A DNA stretch of 64,000 bases from WVZH01 sp034430895 (GCA_034430895.1 DAOUDW010000079.1:19905-83904); one strand, 5' to 3'. Shown: positions 50,288-59,864, numbered from the stretch's first letter. Notes: generated from the letters alone by a model not told the origin. Made by a program: numbers and translations.

Positions 50288-50685
50288 GTTTGTGTTTAGG
50301 ACTGCAAAGTCTGCTGTAGGCGTGTGATACGCACGCATGGCTTTGCAGTCGGAGAACTGAATCTCGAAACCGCCTTTGTGCAATAAATATTGCCAAAATG
50401 TAAATACTGGCAATAGATAGTTCTCGGGGAGGCCAACAGATGTAATCATCCGGGTTTGTCCAGGGGTCAGGATGATAAGGTGTTTCTGTGCACGCATGGG
50501 CTCGAAAAGACGGCGATCGTTCTACGGCGCCGTCTTTTACTTTAGTATCTCAGGCGATAATGATCATCCCAACTTCGGGCGATATTTAGGGAAAATAATT
50601 TCTTGAGCCACAAGCATCGTTTGCTTTTGCGCGTTTCAACACAGTTCAGTATTATCTTGTGTATCGGATGAGAGGGTTGACCGGT
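50288..50685. other. Gene-free region with an RNA-like hairpin
   Basis: About 400 bases. ACTGCAAAG (50301-50309) and CTTTGCAGT (50341-50349) form a perfect 9-bp outer stem, with an inner GCGTG/CACGC stem (50320-50324, 50332-50336). GCACGCATGG occurs at 50331-50340 and again at 50489-50498, the latter just before a terminator. The combination could be a small RNA or the remains of a duplicated element. A minus-strand frame here (up to 50497) is not convincing. Confidence 0.4.
50505..50538 (+). terminator. Rho-independent terminator
   Basis: AAAAGACGGCG (50505-50515) pairs with CGCCGTCTTTT (50528-50538), an 11-bp stem ending in a T-run. It lies about 220 bases after the lipoprotein stop, so it may end a separate short transcript. 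Confidence 0.75.
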
Positions 50686-52278
50686 ATGCTTGAGACAAAA
50701 ACTAAGTGGGAACGTTGGCGACAAGCTCTACCGTGGGAGCACGTGCGATTTTATATCGTTGCGACTCTGGTATCACTTGTCGTCTCCGCTTTGTATCTAA
50801 CTGGCGATGCGGCTGGATCTGATTGGGCATGGAAGGGATTGCCACTCGATGATAATTGGATCCACTTGGTTTACGCTCGATCTCTCGCAGAGAATGGATG
50901 GTTTTACTACAACCCGGGTGTGGCAGAAGCCGGGATGTCGAGCCCTTTGTGGGTTGTGTTACTGGCTCTTGTTTATAAGATCGGAACCTTTCTCGGCGTT
51001 TCCCCTCAGTGGTGTGCCAAAGGGCTCAGTTTGTTCTTCACATTGGGTGTGCCCATTGTGGTTTACCACCTCGTTTTGGCCCTGCGCCTGCGATCGAGAT
51101 TGGCCTGGATTGCCGGATTGCTCGTCGCCTGTGAGCCCAATCTGGCCTACGGTTCCGTCGCCGGTATGGAAGTTCCTTTGTTCAGTCTGCTCACCTTGGG
51201 TGCGTTGTTATCCAGTTGGCGTAAAAAGGAGATCCTCACAGGTGTGTTGCTCGGATTGCTGGTTATCACACGAGGAGAAGGGGTTTTAAACGCCCTGTTA
51301 ATCGGGGCAGGGATGCTGGTGCCGCTTTATTTACGACGCAAGCGCGTTTCGATAATCACCAAGCGTGAAAGACGCATCGCCACACGTCTCTTCCTTCCCC
51401 CCTTGATTCTCGGCGGTGCCTGGGCGATCTACAATTACAGCATCAGCGGCCAATGGCTGCCGAACAGCTACTATGTCAAGCACTACTTTGGGCTCGGGAT
51501 TATCAACCTTACGAATTTGTGGAACGTACTGCGGGGGTATTTCCATCATCTGGCCATGTTCCAGGGGTTCTTGTTCCTTTTTAGTGTAATCCTCCTGGTC
51601 GGTGCCGGGTGGGCAATCTATCGCAATCGAACAACGCTTAAGCTGCTGCCTCTGCTATTGATCCCGCTGGTACAGGTTTATGCTTTCTCGATTAACATCA
51701 AGGTCCAGGCAGTAGACGATCCATGGACGTACTTCACTCGTCGTTATCTGGACTATCTGTTGCCGATGATTGTGATCCTTATGGTTCTCGGTGCGGATTT
51801 TTTGTGGAAGGAAATGCGCAAACGGCGGGAACGCTGGTTGGTGATCGCCGCGCCGGTTATCGTAGTGCTGTGTTTGGCGGTGGGTGTGGTAAATGTGGTG
51901 CGTCTGAATGAGTACTTCATCGAACAATGTAGCTGGAACGCGCGCAATATCGAGGAAGTCGACGTCGCCATGGGTCGCTGGTTGGGGGAAAATCTACAAG
52001 GTGAGACGATTATCGGTCTCACCGACGCAGGGGCAGTACGATTTTTTAGCGATCCGGTAAATAAGGTGATCGATTTTCCCGGTTTAAACTGCTGGCAATG
52101 TATCGGACGCCCGATGAGTGAACTGATCGATGAATACCAGCCCGAATATCTGGTTGTGTTCCGCCAGGCCTTGGACGGAAGTTTTAGTTATGAGGAAATC
52201 ATGAATTTCAAAACGGAACGCAATACGATTTTAGGGGGGAATGACCTGGTGCTCGTACGATTGGTTCAAACCGAGTAA
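50686..52278 (+). CDS. Membrane glycosyltransferase-like protein (PMT/ArnT-type fold)
   Basis: Start ATG 50686 (MLETKTKWERW) with GAGAGGG upstream; 530 residues. The protein has a first membrane helix (about 23-41), then an acidic loop GLPLDDNWIHLVYARSLAENG with the paired Asp that is typical of GT-C glycosyltransferases, and about nine to eleven further helices. The C-terminal 120 residues form an outside domain (RWLGENLQGETIIGLTDAGAVRFF). It probably moves a sugar from a polyprenyl-phosphate carrier to a lipid or protein outside the membrane. The sugar and acceptor are unknown. Confidence 0.8.
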   Translation: MLETKTKWERWRQALPWEHVRFYIVATLVSLVVSALYLTGDAAGSDWAWKGLPLDDNWIHLVYARSLAENGWFYYNPGVAEAGMSSPLWVVLLALVYKIGTFLGVSPQWCAKGLSLFFTLGVPIVVYHLVLALRLRSRLAWIAGLLVACEPNLAYGSVAGMEVPLFSLLTLGALLSSWRKKEILTGVLLGLLVITRGEGVLNALLIGAGMLVPLYLRRKRVSIITKRERRIATRLFLPPLILGGAWAIYNYSISGQWLPNSYYVKHYFGLGIINLTNLWNVLRGYFHHLAMFQGFLFLFSVILLVGAGWAIYRNRTTLKLLPLLLIPLVQVYAFSINIKVQAVDDPWTYFTRRYLDYLLPMIVILMVLGADFLWKEMRKRRERWLVIAAPVIVVLCLAVGVVNVVRLNEYFIEQCSWNARNIEEVDVAMGRWLGENLQGETIIGLTDAGAVRFFSDPVNKVIDFPGLNCWQCIGRPMSELIDEYQPEYLVVFRQALDGSFSYEEIMNFKTERNTILGGNDLVLVRLVQTE

Positions 52279-52451
52279 TCTATAGTAAGTATCCACATTC
52301 TCCGTGACGTGAAGTGGATCCTTAATTCCACCCGGGATAAAATCGCCAATCAACCAAAGCTCTAACAACTTCCGTTATACTATGTTGTTAATCTCGCTTT
52401 TCCATCGAGTGAAGAAAACGCATGATAAATCGGAGGTGGGCTATTCAAAAA

Positions 52452-54017
52452 ATGTATCGCAATCCTATCTTGCCGGGGTTTTATCCCGATCCTTCGATTT
52501 GTCGGGTCGGTGAAGACTACTATTTGGTCACATCGACCTTCGAGTTCTTCCCGGGTTTGCCCGTATTTCACAGCCGTGATCTCGTACACTGGCAGCAGAT
52601 TGGACATGTCCTCGATCGACCATCGCAGCTGCCGCTGGATGGCATCGAACCCTCCGCCGGTTTGTACGCACCCACTATTCGCTATCATGAAGGCACTTTC
52701 TACGTTATCAACACGCTCGTTCGCGGGCTGAAGGAATCGGGTAACTATATCGTCACAGCGACTGATCCCGCAGGGCCATGGTCAGAGCCATACTGGTTGG
52801 ATGACGCGCCGGGAATCGATCCTTCCCTGTTTTTCGACGATGACGGTCGGGCATGGTACACCGGCAACCGTATTCCGCCGCAGGGGGAAGGCTACACCGG
52901 CCAGCGTGAGATTTGGCTCCAGGAATTGGACTTGAAGAAGATGCAGTTAAAGGGGAAGAAGTACGCCCTCTGGGACGGTGCCGTCAAAGGCGCTGTACAC
53001 GCCGAGGCGCCGCATCTTTACAAGATCGAGGGATTGTATTACCTCATGGTGGCGGAGGCTGGAACCGGTCACAACCACGCAGTAACGATCGCCCGCAGCG
53101 AAAAGATCAGCGGCCCGTATGAGAACAACCCACGCAATCCCATCCTCACGCACCGACATCTGGGTCTCGATTATCCTATCGTGGGAACCGGTCATGCTGA
53201 CCTGGTCCAGACCCAGAATGGCGAGTGGTGGATGGTGTTATTGGCGATGCGTCCGTATGGTGGCTATTTCTATAATCTGGGCCGCGAGTCTTTTCTGGTC
53301 CCGGTCATCTGGGAGGAGGGTTGGCCGATCGTCAGCCCGGGAATCGGCAGAGTGGAGTACTCGCATACATTCCCCAATTTGCCTGAACGGCGTTGGCCTT
53401 CTCGGCCGACCTGCGATCATTTCGAAGCAGAGTCTTTGGGGTGTGATTGGAATTTTCTGCGTACGCCGCGCGAAGCGTTCTGGAGTTTATGTGATCGCCC
53501 TGGCTTTCTACGACTGCGTTTGCGGCCGGAGCGGCTTTCGGAGTTGGCCAATCCCAGCTTCATCGGTCGAAGGCAGCGACACTTCAACTTCACCGTGCGC
53601 ACCTGCATGGTTTTTTCGCCAGGCAGTCCAAACGAATCCGCCGGTGTGGTCTTACTGCAGAATAATAACTTCCACTATCGTTTCGTTGTTTCACAGGACG
53701 TGAAGAAGGGCAATCTCTTGCGCTTGATCCAGCGACGGGACGGCGACGAGACCATATTGGCGGAGAACCCCATCGAAGGGGAGCGGGTTTATCTGATGGT
53801 TTCAGCCCGAGGGCAGGATTACCGTTTCTCCTACTCGAACGTGGCGGAAAACTGGGAGTCGTTTGCGTCCGGTGTGGATGGACGTATCTTAAGCACCCCT
53901 GTCGCGGGTGGATTTATCGGCGCCTATGTGGGTATGTATGCCAGCAGCAGCGGCAAACCCAGCGAGAATGTAGCCGACTTCGATTGGTTCGAATATGTTG
54001 GCGATGAGGGGATGTAG
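52452..54017 (+). CDS. Glycoside hydrolase family 43 beta-xylosidase/arabinofuranosidase
   Basis: The start is taken as ATG 52452 (MYRNPILPGFYPDPSI), the family's normal beginning; an ATG ten codons earlier (52422) is possible and GGAGGTGG lies between them. 521 residues. The five-bladed GH43 propeller shows the catalytic base Asp in GFYPDPSICRVG, the transition-state Asp in GIDPSLFFDDDG, and the acid Glu in HAEAPHLYKIEGLYYL. A C-terminal beta-sandwich (about residues 330-515; HFNFTVRTCMVF, PNESAGVVLLQN) matches the usual second domain. No signal peptide, so it acts on imported xylo- or arabino-oligosaccharides. Confidence 0.93.
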   Translation: MYRNPILPGFYPDPSICRVGEDYYLVTSTFEFFPGLPVFHSRDLVHWQQIGHVLDRPSQLPLDGIEPSAGLYAPTIRYHEGTFYVINTLVRGLKESGNYIVTATDPAGPWSEPYWLDDAPGIDPSLFFDDDGRAWYTGNRIPPQGEGYTGQREIWLQELDLKKMQLKGKKYALWDGAVKGAVHAEAPHLYKIEGLYYLMVAEAGTGHNHAVTIARSEKISGPYENNPRNPILTHRHLGLDYPIVGTGHADLVQTQNGEWWMVLLAMRPYGGYFYNLGRESFLVPVIWEEGWPIVSPGIGRVEYSHTFPNLPERRWPSRPTCDHFEAESLGCDWNFLRTPREAFWSLCDRPGFLRLRLRPERLSELANPSFIGRRQRHFNFTVRTCMVFSPGSPNESAGVVLLQNNNFHYRFVVSQDVKKGNLLRLIQRRDGDETILAENPIEGERVYLMVSARGQDYRFSYSNVAENWESFASGVDGRILSTPVAGGFIGAYVGMYASSSGKPSENVADFDWFEYVGDEGM

Positions 54018-54110
54018 GGAAGTGCTACTCTTGAGTCGTGTTGACAGCCATATCCATGTGAACCCTGGTTGGGTCGCTCGATCATCCAACGATGAGGAGT
54101 GCCGTACGGT

Positions 54111-55358
54111 ATGCGGGGAAAAGTTAAATTAACGAATAGGCAGGCGCGTCGTTTTATCCTCGCTTACCATGGATTGGGGTGCGGATACGTATTTAATGGA
54201 AAATCAGGAATCCTCGACTACATCCGCCGCGTGGGCTGCATCCAGTTTGATCCCTTGAACATCGTCGGCAACAATCCGGAGTTGGTGCTGCAAGCTCGTG
54301 TGATGGATTTCAAGCCGTTGATGCTGCAGGAATTGCTGTATGAGGATCGAAAACTACTCAATGGATGGGATAAGAATATGTCCATCTATTCCGTGGGGGA
54401 TTGGCCCTACTTTCAACGTAATCGGGATCATGCGTACCACCGCTTCGGCGGCGATGATCGCCCGGCCACGCAGATCATGCCGCAGGTGCGCGCGGCGATT
54501 GAACAACGCGGACCCTTGTCGTCGATCGATCTGGATTTCGATCGAAACGTGGATTGGTCGTGGGCACCGACGCGAATTGCCCGCGCGGCCTTGGAAAGTA
54601 TGTATTCCTGGGGGGAATTGGTGGTTCATCACCGGGTACACACCCGCAAGGTGTACGATTTTGCCAGTCGTCATCTTCCGTCAGATTTACTGGAATCTGG
54701 AGATCCCAACCAAAGCGATGAAGCCTATCACGATTGGTATGTCTATCGTCGCGTTGGTGCTGTGGGTTTACTCTGGAATCGGGCAAGCGATGCATGGCTG
54801 GGGATGCTGGGGATAAAAAGCCCACAGCGGCAGGCAGCTTTCGGGCGATTGCTGGCGGCGGGTAAACTCATCGAAGTTCAGGTGGAGAAAATTGATTCGC
54901 CGCTCTACATCCGGCATGAAGATCGGGGCTTGCTCGAGGCCATAGTGACTCTACAATCCCGACGCAAGCGAGCGGTGATCCTGGCGCCGCTGGACAACCT
55001 GCTCTGGGATAGACGTTTTATCAAGACGTTGTTTGGATTTGATTACGTCTGGGAGGTGTACAAGCCGGCGGCGGAAAGGCGTTATGGGTATTATGTGCTG
55101 CCTGTTATGTATGGGGATCGGTTCATCGCCCGATTCGAACCGGGTCGGAATAAAGACAGTGGAGCATTGGTGATCAAGAATTGGTGGTGGGAAACGGGGG
55201 TATCGCCTTCGAAAACGATGGGTCTGGAATTGACCCGCTGCTTCAAACGCTTCCTTCGTTTTTTGGGGACGGATCGCCTGCAAATCGATGAACGGCTTAA
55301 CGCTCAGGAAGAATTGAATTGGTTGAAGGACATTGGTAAAAGGAATTCGCGGGGGTAA
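54111..55358 (+). CDS. YcaQ/AlkX-like DNA glycosylase (HTH_42 winged-helix family)
   Basis: ATG 54111 has GAGGAG upstream (GTG 54099 is possible). 415 residues. The N-terminus KLTNRQARRFILAYHGLG and IRRVGCIQFDPLNIV carry the winged-helix family pattern; Gln-Phe-Asp in the latter fits the catalytic Q-hydrophobic-(D/Q) motif of YcaQ-type glycosylases. Later DWYVYRRVGAVGLLW, AVILAPLDNLLWDRRF and YGYYVLPVMYGDRFIARFEP follow the family order. E. coli YcaQ unhooks DNA interstrand cross-links and alkylated bases; a similar repair role is inferred. Confidence 0.88.
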   Translation: MRGKVKLTNRQARRFILAYHGLGCGYVFNGKSGILDYIRRVGCIQFDPLNIVGNNPELVLQARVMDFKPLMLQELLYEDRKLLNGWDKNMSIYSVGDWPYFQRNRDHAYHRFGGDDRPATQIMPQVRAAIEQRGPLSSIDLDFDRNVDWSWAPTRIARAALESMYSWGELVVHHRVHTRKVYDFASRHLPSDLLESGDPNQSDEAYHDWYVYRRVGAVGLLWNRASDAWLGMLGIKSPQRQAAFGRLLAAGKLIEVQVEKIDSPLYIRHEDRGLLEAIVTLQSRRKRAVILAPLDNLLWDRRFIKTLFGFDYVWEVYKPAAERRYGYYVLPVMYGDRFIARFEPGRNKDSGALVIKNWWWETGVSPSKTMGLELTRCFKRFLRFLGTDRLQIDERLNAQEELNWLKDIGKRNSRG

Positions 55359-55445
55359 ATTCCTCGTATTCAACCTCGAAAGATCGCACGTCTGCCGAGA
55401 GGATGCGATAGAATGTAAAGAAGTTGATCAGGTGGAGGATTTCCC

Positions 55446-56843
55446 ATGTCTGACTATGATGTGATCGTGATCGGTGCCGGTCCCGGTGGTTATGTGAGCG
55501 CCATTCGGGCGGCGCAGTTGGGGAAAAAGACGGCGATTGTCGAAAAAGAATTTCTTGGGGGTGTTTGCTTGAATATCGGCTGTATTCCCTCGAAATCGTT
55601 ATTGAAAAACGCCGAAGTCGCCCATCTGCTGCGCGAGGGCGGCAAGGATTTCGGCTTCAAAATTGAAGGTCTTCAACTTGACTACGCTGCTGCTTTAAAG
55701 CGGAGTCGCCAAGTGTCAAATCGGTTGACGAAGGGCGTCGGATTCTTGATGAAGAAGAACGAAATCGACGTGCATATGGGTACAGCGAAATTCGAAACAT
55801 CGGACACCCTGCTCGTCACTGGTGAGGATGGGTCGACTCGAACGTTGAAAGCCAAGGACATCGTCATCGCCACCGGCGCCTCGGTGATGAACATCCCGGG
55901 TGTCGAAATCGACGGCGCGCAGGTGTTGAGCTACCGGGAGGCGATCTTACAGGATGAGCTTCCCAAGAGTGTCATCATTGTTGGCGGTGGTGCGATCGGG
56001 CTTGAGTTTGCTACGATATGGAATTCTTATGGTGTTGACGTAACGCTGGTCGAAATGCTGCCTAACATCGCGCCCCTGGAGGATGAAGAGGTCAGTGCAG
56101 AATTAACGAAAGCACTCACCAAGCGCGGCATTAATGTAATGAACGGGACGAAGGTGGAGAGCATCAAGCGATTGAAGACCAAGGTTAAGGTGGCAGTTTC
56201 GGCGCCTAACGGGGAAGAAACGCTTGAAGCGGCGCAGGTGCTCATGGCGATCGGCTTCAAACCCAACAGCGCGGGCCTCGATCTGGAGGAGATCGGAGTG
56301 TCGCTGACCAAGAACGGTGCCATTGAAGTCGATGAGCGTATGGCCACCAATATTGCTGGCGTATGGGCAATCGGTGATGTAACCGGCAAGCTCATGCTCG
56401 CCCACGTTGCCTCCGCGATGGGCATCATCTGCGCCGAGAACATTGCTGGTGTGGAGACGACCACATTGAATTATCAAATGATGCCGCGTGCGACCTATTC
56501 CCAACCCCAGGTTGCCTCATTTGGGTTAACCGAGCAGCAGGCACAGGATCAGGGATTCGAAGTAAAAGTCGGGCGCTTTCCTTTCCAGGCCAATGGCAAG
56601 GCGCTAGGTCTGCATGATTACGCCGGGTGGGTAAAATTGATCGTTGATGCGCGGTATGGTGAGATTCTTGGCGCGCACATGATCGGGCCGGAAGTGACGG
56701 AACTGCTGCCCGAATTGACTTTGGCGCAGATGATGGAGCTCACGACAGGCGAAATTGGCCGCAACGTACATGCGCATCCGACGCTGAGTGAAGCACTCAT
56801 GGAAGCCGCACATGCCGCTGAGGGGCATGCGATTCACATCTGA
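55446..56843 (+). CDS. lpdA: Dihydrolipoyl dehydrogenase (E3)
   Basis: 465 residues behind GTGGAGG. Flavin disulfide reductase: FAD-binding VIVIGAGPGGYVSAIRAAQLG, redox-active disulfide GVCLNIGCIPSK (Cys pair about residues 40 and 45), second nucleotide-binding IVGGGAIGLEFA, FAD-contact IGDVTGKLMLAHVA, and the C-terminal catalytic HAHPTLSE with His-x-x-x-x-Glu. It reoxidises lipoamide in pyruvate, 2-oxoacid dehydrogenase or glycine cleavage complexes. No partner subunits are encoded next to it, so it probably serves several complexes. Convergent with the next gene, with only 18 bases in between. Confidence 0.95.
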   Translation: MSDYDVIVIGAGPGGYVSAIRAAQLGKKTAIVEKEFLGGVCLNIGCIPSKSLLKNAEVAHLLREGGKDFGFKIEGLQLDYAAALKRSRQVSNRLTKGVGFLMKKNEIDVHMGTAKFETSDTLLVTGEDGSTRTLKAKDIVIATGASVMNIPGVEIDGAQVLSYREAILQDELPKSVIIVGGGAIGLEFATIWNSYGVDVTLVEMLPNIAPLEDEEVSAELTKALTKRGINVMNGTKVESIKRLKTKVKVAVSAPNGEETLEAAQVLMAIGFKPNSAGLDLEEIGVSLTKNGAIEVDERMATNIAGVWAIGDVTGKLMLAHVASAMGIICAENIAGVETTTLNYQMMPRATYSQPQVASFGLTEQQAQDQGFEVKVGRFPFQANGKALGLHDYAGWVKLIVDARYGEILGAHMIGPEVTELLPELTLAQMMELTTGEIGRNVHAHPTLSEALMEAAHAAEGHAIHI

Positions 56844-56861
56844 AGATTTTTGGATATTGAG

Positions 56862-57641
56862 CTACGTATCTTGCAAGTTGCCCGATTGTGTCCGTTCCAG
56901 AACCCAGAAATGCGATAAACCGAAAAACCTGAGCGGGGTTCGTTCGAGGAAATGCATTATCGCCCGCAGCAGCCGACCAAATCTCGGCCGACGGGTGATG
57001 ATGTTGTCATATGCGCCAAAAATGACCGTCCGGTGGATGATCCGTAATGGAAGCCCATGGACGAGGCGTTTCATGTCTCTGTGGGAATACGCTCGCACGT
57101 GGGGCGCCAGGCGATTGCGTATCTTGCGCGGAAGATAATTCACGAAAGGAATGTTGCCGAATCGATAGCGGCCGCGCCAGTATATACCGTGCGTTTCAAA
57201 GGGGTAGCCGCGATTGGGAATGAAGAGGAACAAGCGCCCACCGGGCGTGTTCGTTCCAGGATCGGGAGTGCGCAGGGTGCGCACGATTTCCTCCAGCGCA
57301 GCGCGATCGTCAATCACGTGTTCAAGCACTTCATGCGAGAGAATAAGATCGTAGCTGCCTTCTGGGAAGGGCAGCTGCTCTCCGGCAGCGCAGATGACGT
57401 GCAGGCCACGCTGCAAAGCTTGTAAAGCCCGCTGGAGATCGTATTCGACTCCGACTGCGGATTTCGCGGTTTGCGCAAGGTGTTCTAAATAGACTCCCAC
57501 GCCGCAGCCGTTATCCAATAAATCCCCTTGCAGATGCTCTTGTGCGTGATCGAGGATCATGCGCAGGCGTCGTTCCTGCCCCTCGCGCCAAACGTAGGAT
57601 GGTTCGCCCCGCAGCGCGGCTTTCTGCAAGTCGCGTACCAT
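56862..57641 (-). CDS. SAM-dependent methyltransferase (class I)
   Basis: 259 residues. SAM-binding motif I LLDNGCGVGVYLEHLAQ, motif II VGVEYDLQRALQ, ICAAGEQLPFPEGSYDLILSHEVLEHV and GGRLFLFIPNRGYPFE follow the type 11 methyltransferase order. The C-terminal part (RNRLAPHVRAYSHRDMKRL) suggests a lipid or small-molecule acceptor, as in many polysaccharide or quinone gene sets. It starts two bases after the NUDIX gene's stop, so the two are one operon; the combination gives no specific pathway. Confidence 0.9.
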   Translation of the reverse strand: MVRDLQKAALRGEPSYVWREGQERRLRMILDHAQEHLQGDLLDNGCGVGVYLEHLAQTAKSAVGVEYDLQRALQALQRGLHVICAAGEQLPFPEGSYDLILSHEVLEHVIDDRAALEEIVRTLRTPDPGTNTPGGRLFLFIPNRGYPFETHGIYWRGRYRFGNIPFVNYLPRKIRNRLAPHVRAYSHRDMKRLVHGLPLRIIHRTVIFGAYDNIITRRPRFGRLLRAIMHFLERTPLRFFGLSHFWVLERTQSGNLQDT

Positions 57642-57643
57642 TA

Positions 57644-58234
57644 TTATTCGTCCTCCATCGAAGGGGCGTTTGCGCCGGCTGAGATGTGTCCGAGATGCGC
57701 AAAACCCAAACCCAAAGCGGCAACCGAACCCAGTTGTTGGAATTTGCCCGCCATCCAGTGTTGTTCAACTTCGGTATGCGAAAACCAGAGTACTTCTTGT
57801 TCTTCCAGATCTCCGGCATCCGGTGCCTGGATTTGTTCACAGCCTGTGGCCAGAAAGATGTGCGCCGGCCCTCCACCGAAGTTGCCGCCGAGCACATACG
57901 CCCCGAGGTTGTGCCATTCGTCTGCCGTACAGCCAAGTTCCTCGAGAAGCTCGCGTCTCGCTGCTTCCAACGGCGGTTCATCAGCTTCGATGATTCCCGC
58001 CGGGGGTTGCATGTCGATCGCATCAACACCGCGTTTGTAGGAACGGACGAGGCCAATTCTGTTTTTCCGATCGACTGGCACGATCATGACGTAACTCGGT
58101 GATTCGAGACGCAGATATCCTTCGACGATGCGTCCATCGGGCAATTCGACATCGTCAGCGTAAACTCGCAACCAGGGAGTACGGTCGAGCAGCAAGTTCC
58201 GATTCAGGGTTCGCCAGGGTTCCAATTCGGGCAT
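57644..58234 (-). CDS. NUDIX hydrolase (ADP-ribose pyrophosphatase-like)
   Basis: 196 residues. The NUDIX box is complete: Gly, five residues, Glu, seven, Arg-Glu-Leu-x-Glu-Glu-x-Gly (GIIEADEPPLEAARRELLEE). The N-terminal strand arrangement (DVELPDGRIVEGYLRLESPSYVMIVPVD) and RSYKRGVDAIDMQPPAG are typical of ADP-sugar pyrophosphatases. It cleaves nucleoside diphosphates linked to another group, most likely ADP-ribose. First gene of a two-gene operon with the methyltransferase. Confidence 0.92.
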   Translation of the reverse strand: MPELEPWRTLNRNLLLDRTPWLRVYADDVELPDGRIVEGYLRLESPSYVMIVPVDRKNRIGLVRSYKRGVDAIDMQPPAGIIEADEPPLEAARRELLEELGCTADEWHNLGAYVLGGNFGGGPAHIFLATGCEQIQAPDAGDLEEQEVLWFSHTEVEQHWMAGKFQQLGSVAALGLGFAHLGHISAGANAPSMEDE

Positions 58235-58347
58235 TTCGTGAGCCTTGTCATTAGAATTTGATCGCGCTTCAACTCTTGTGTTTTCGATTCAGTGGTTCAT
58301 TATAAACGGCTTGTCCCGAACCGGTTGGTGTAGTTGTGTCCATCCGA

Positions 58348-59139
58348 TCAGAACCGTCCCGCCAGTGCATAGTACAGCGTTGCGAAGATCTCCCGCATCG
58401 CCATCCGACTGGCATGCAGCGCGTCGGTGCTGGGCAAGAAAGCGACACTGTGCTCCAGGAAACCCGCACCATGCTGCGCGGCGATGACCGGGATGGGTTG
58501 AAGACCTTGTGCTTCGAATGTGTTCATGGCGCGCCGCATGTGGGTTGGAGAGGTGACCATGATGAAATCGTCGATTCCACGTGATGCAAGCAGCGATTCA
58601 AGGTTGAGCGCTTGTTCGTAGGTGTCGCCCGACGCAGATTCGAGGATAATCTGTGCGGCGGGAACACCAAATTCGACCAGAGCATCGTGCAGCGGTTCAC
58701 TTTCTGGTGTCAAAACGCCCGAGCGCTCGTTCGTTCCACCGGAGACAATCACTAATGGCTCATCCATACGGAAGTATAGACGCGCGCCCTCCATTGCTCT
58801 CAGGATCCCCGCTTCACTCAGTACGTTGATCTCTAAATCACCATAGCGGAAAGTGTTACTCCCGCCGCCAAGAATGACGATGGTGTTAACGTCTTCCGGG
58901 ATATCCTGGTCGTTCAGGGGTTCGAATCCTCGGCCGAGTAATGATTCAATGCCGCGGGCGAAGAGCGGCATACTCAATATCCAATAGGTCAATAACAGTA
59001 AAAAAAGCCAGCGTTTTCCCCGCTGTTTACATTTCTCGCCGCTGAAAAGAAGGATCACACCGATGAGTAATCCCAAGAGAAGTAAGGACAGTGATCCGGG
59101 CAGGAGGTATTCTTTGACGATTTCAACGATGAATTCCAT
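58348..59139 (-). CDS. YdcF/SanA-like membrane protein (DUF218)
   Basis: 263 residues. Two N-terminal membrane helices (about 14-32 and 43-60) are followed by the DUF218 domain: NTIVILGGGSN, EGARLYFRMDEPLVIVSGG, SASGDTYEQALNLESLLASRG, MVTSPTHMRRAMNTFEAQG. The order matches YdcF/ElyC/SanA, which act in envelope integrity and carrier-lipid metabolism. It starts seven bases after the UbiE-like gene's stop, so the genes from 60383 down to 58348 form one operon. Confidence 0.88.
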   Translation of the reverse strand: MEFIVEIVKEYLLPGSLSLLLLGLLIGVILLFSGEKCKQRGKRWLFLLLLTYWILSMPLFARGIESLLGRGFEPLNDQDIPEDVNTIVILGGGSNTFRYGDLEINVLSEAGILRAMEGARLYFRMDEPLVIVSGGTNERSGVLTPESEPLHDALVEFGVPAAQIILESASGDTYEQALNLESLLASRGIDDFIMVTSPTHMRRAMNTFEAQGLQPIPVIAAQHGAGFLEHSVAFLPSTDALHASRMAMREIFATLYYALAGRF

Positions 59140-59146
59140 AACGGCA

Positions 59147-59863
59147 TCAACTTCCTTGATGGTTTTTTCTGGCCCAATGAATGGCTACATTGCCGAACAT
59201 GTGGTGTGAGAATTGGACCGCATCGAAATGTGCGTCACGGATACGTCGGGATAACGTATCCATGGAAAGAAAAGCGTGCGTGGAACGTTCGAGATAGTGA
59301 TAGGCTTTTTTATCACCGCTAATGAAAGAACCAAGAATGGGCATGATGTAGCGCATGTAGGCACCGATAAGCAGGCTGATGATATTTTTTGTCGGTGGTG
59401 AAGTCTCCAAGCAGGCGATGCGTCCTCGGGGTTTGAGGATTCGGTTTTGTTCTTCCAACATGCGTTCGATATCGATGACATTGCGGAGCACGAATCCAGA
59501 TACAACAGCATTAAAACTTTCATTGACAAAGGGAAGTTGGCTGACATCGGCAATGACCCAGGCGACATCGGCGTGGTGATCGCGTTCTTGCCCAAGACGG
59601 ATCATCTGGGGCGTGAAGTCAACGGCGATGACTTTCGTTTGGGGGGCACGACGAAGGATCTGGAAGGCGAGTTCGCCGGTGCCGGTCCCTACGTCGAGTG
59701 CGCGGCTATGTCCATCGAGCTCAAGGTGCTTGATGGTCTCCCTGCGCCAGCGTCGGTCCTGGCCCAGGGATATGATGCGATTGATCAAGTCATATCGTGG
59801 GGCTAGGCGTGCGAACATCTGGCGGATGCTTCGCTTCCGCTGGTCTCCATTCCATATAACCAT
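59147..59863 (-). CDS. ubiE: UbiE/MenG-type quinone methyltransferase
   Basis: 238 residues. Family features: IRQMFARLAPRYDLINRIISLGQDRRWRRET at the start, SAM-binding ALDVGTGTGELAFQILRR, the FVLRNVIDIERMLEE segment, RGRIACLETSPP and, after IMPILGSFISGDKKAYHYLERSTHAF, the usual C-terminal part. It methylates the ring of demethylmenaquinone (or the ubiquinone precursor). Menaquinone is the likely product in this type of organism. It begins two bases after the upstream gene's stop. Confidence 0.9.
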   Translation of the reverse strand: MVIWNGDQRKRSIRQMFARLAPRYDLINRIISLGQDRRWRRETIKHLELDGHSRALDVGTGTGELAFQILRRAPQTKVIAVDFTPQMIRLGQERDHHADVAWVIADVSQLPFVNESFNAVVSGFVLRNVIDIERMLEEQNRILKPRGRIACLETSPPTKNIISLLIGAYMRYIMPILGSFISGDKKAYHYLERSTHAFLSMDTLSRRIRDAHFDAVQFSHHMFGNVAIHWARKNHQGS

Positions 59864-59864
59864 G

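Noticed and set aside
50138..50497. 119-codon minus-strand frame
   Set aside because: It overlaps the end of a clear lipoprotein gene and has no support; the hairpins in this stretch speak for RNA structure.
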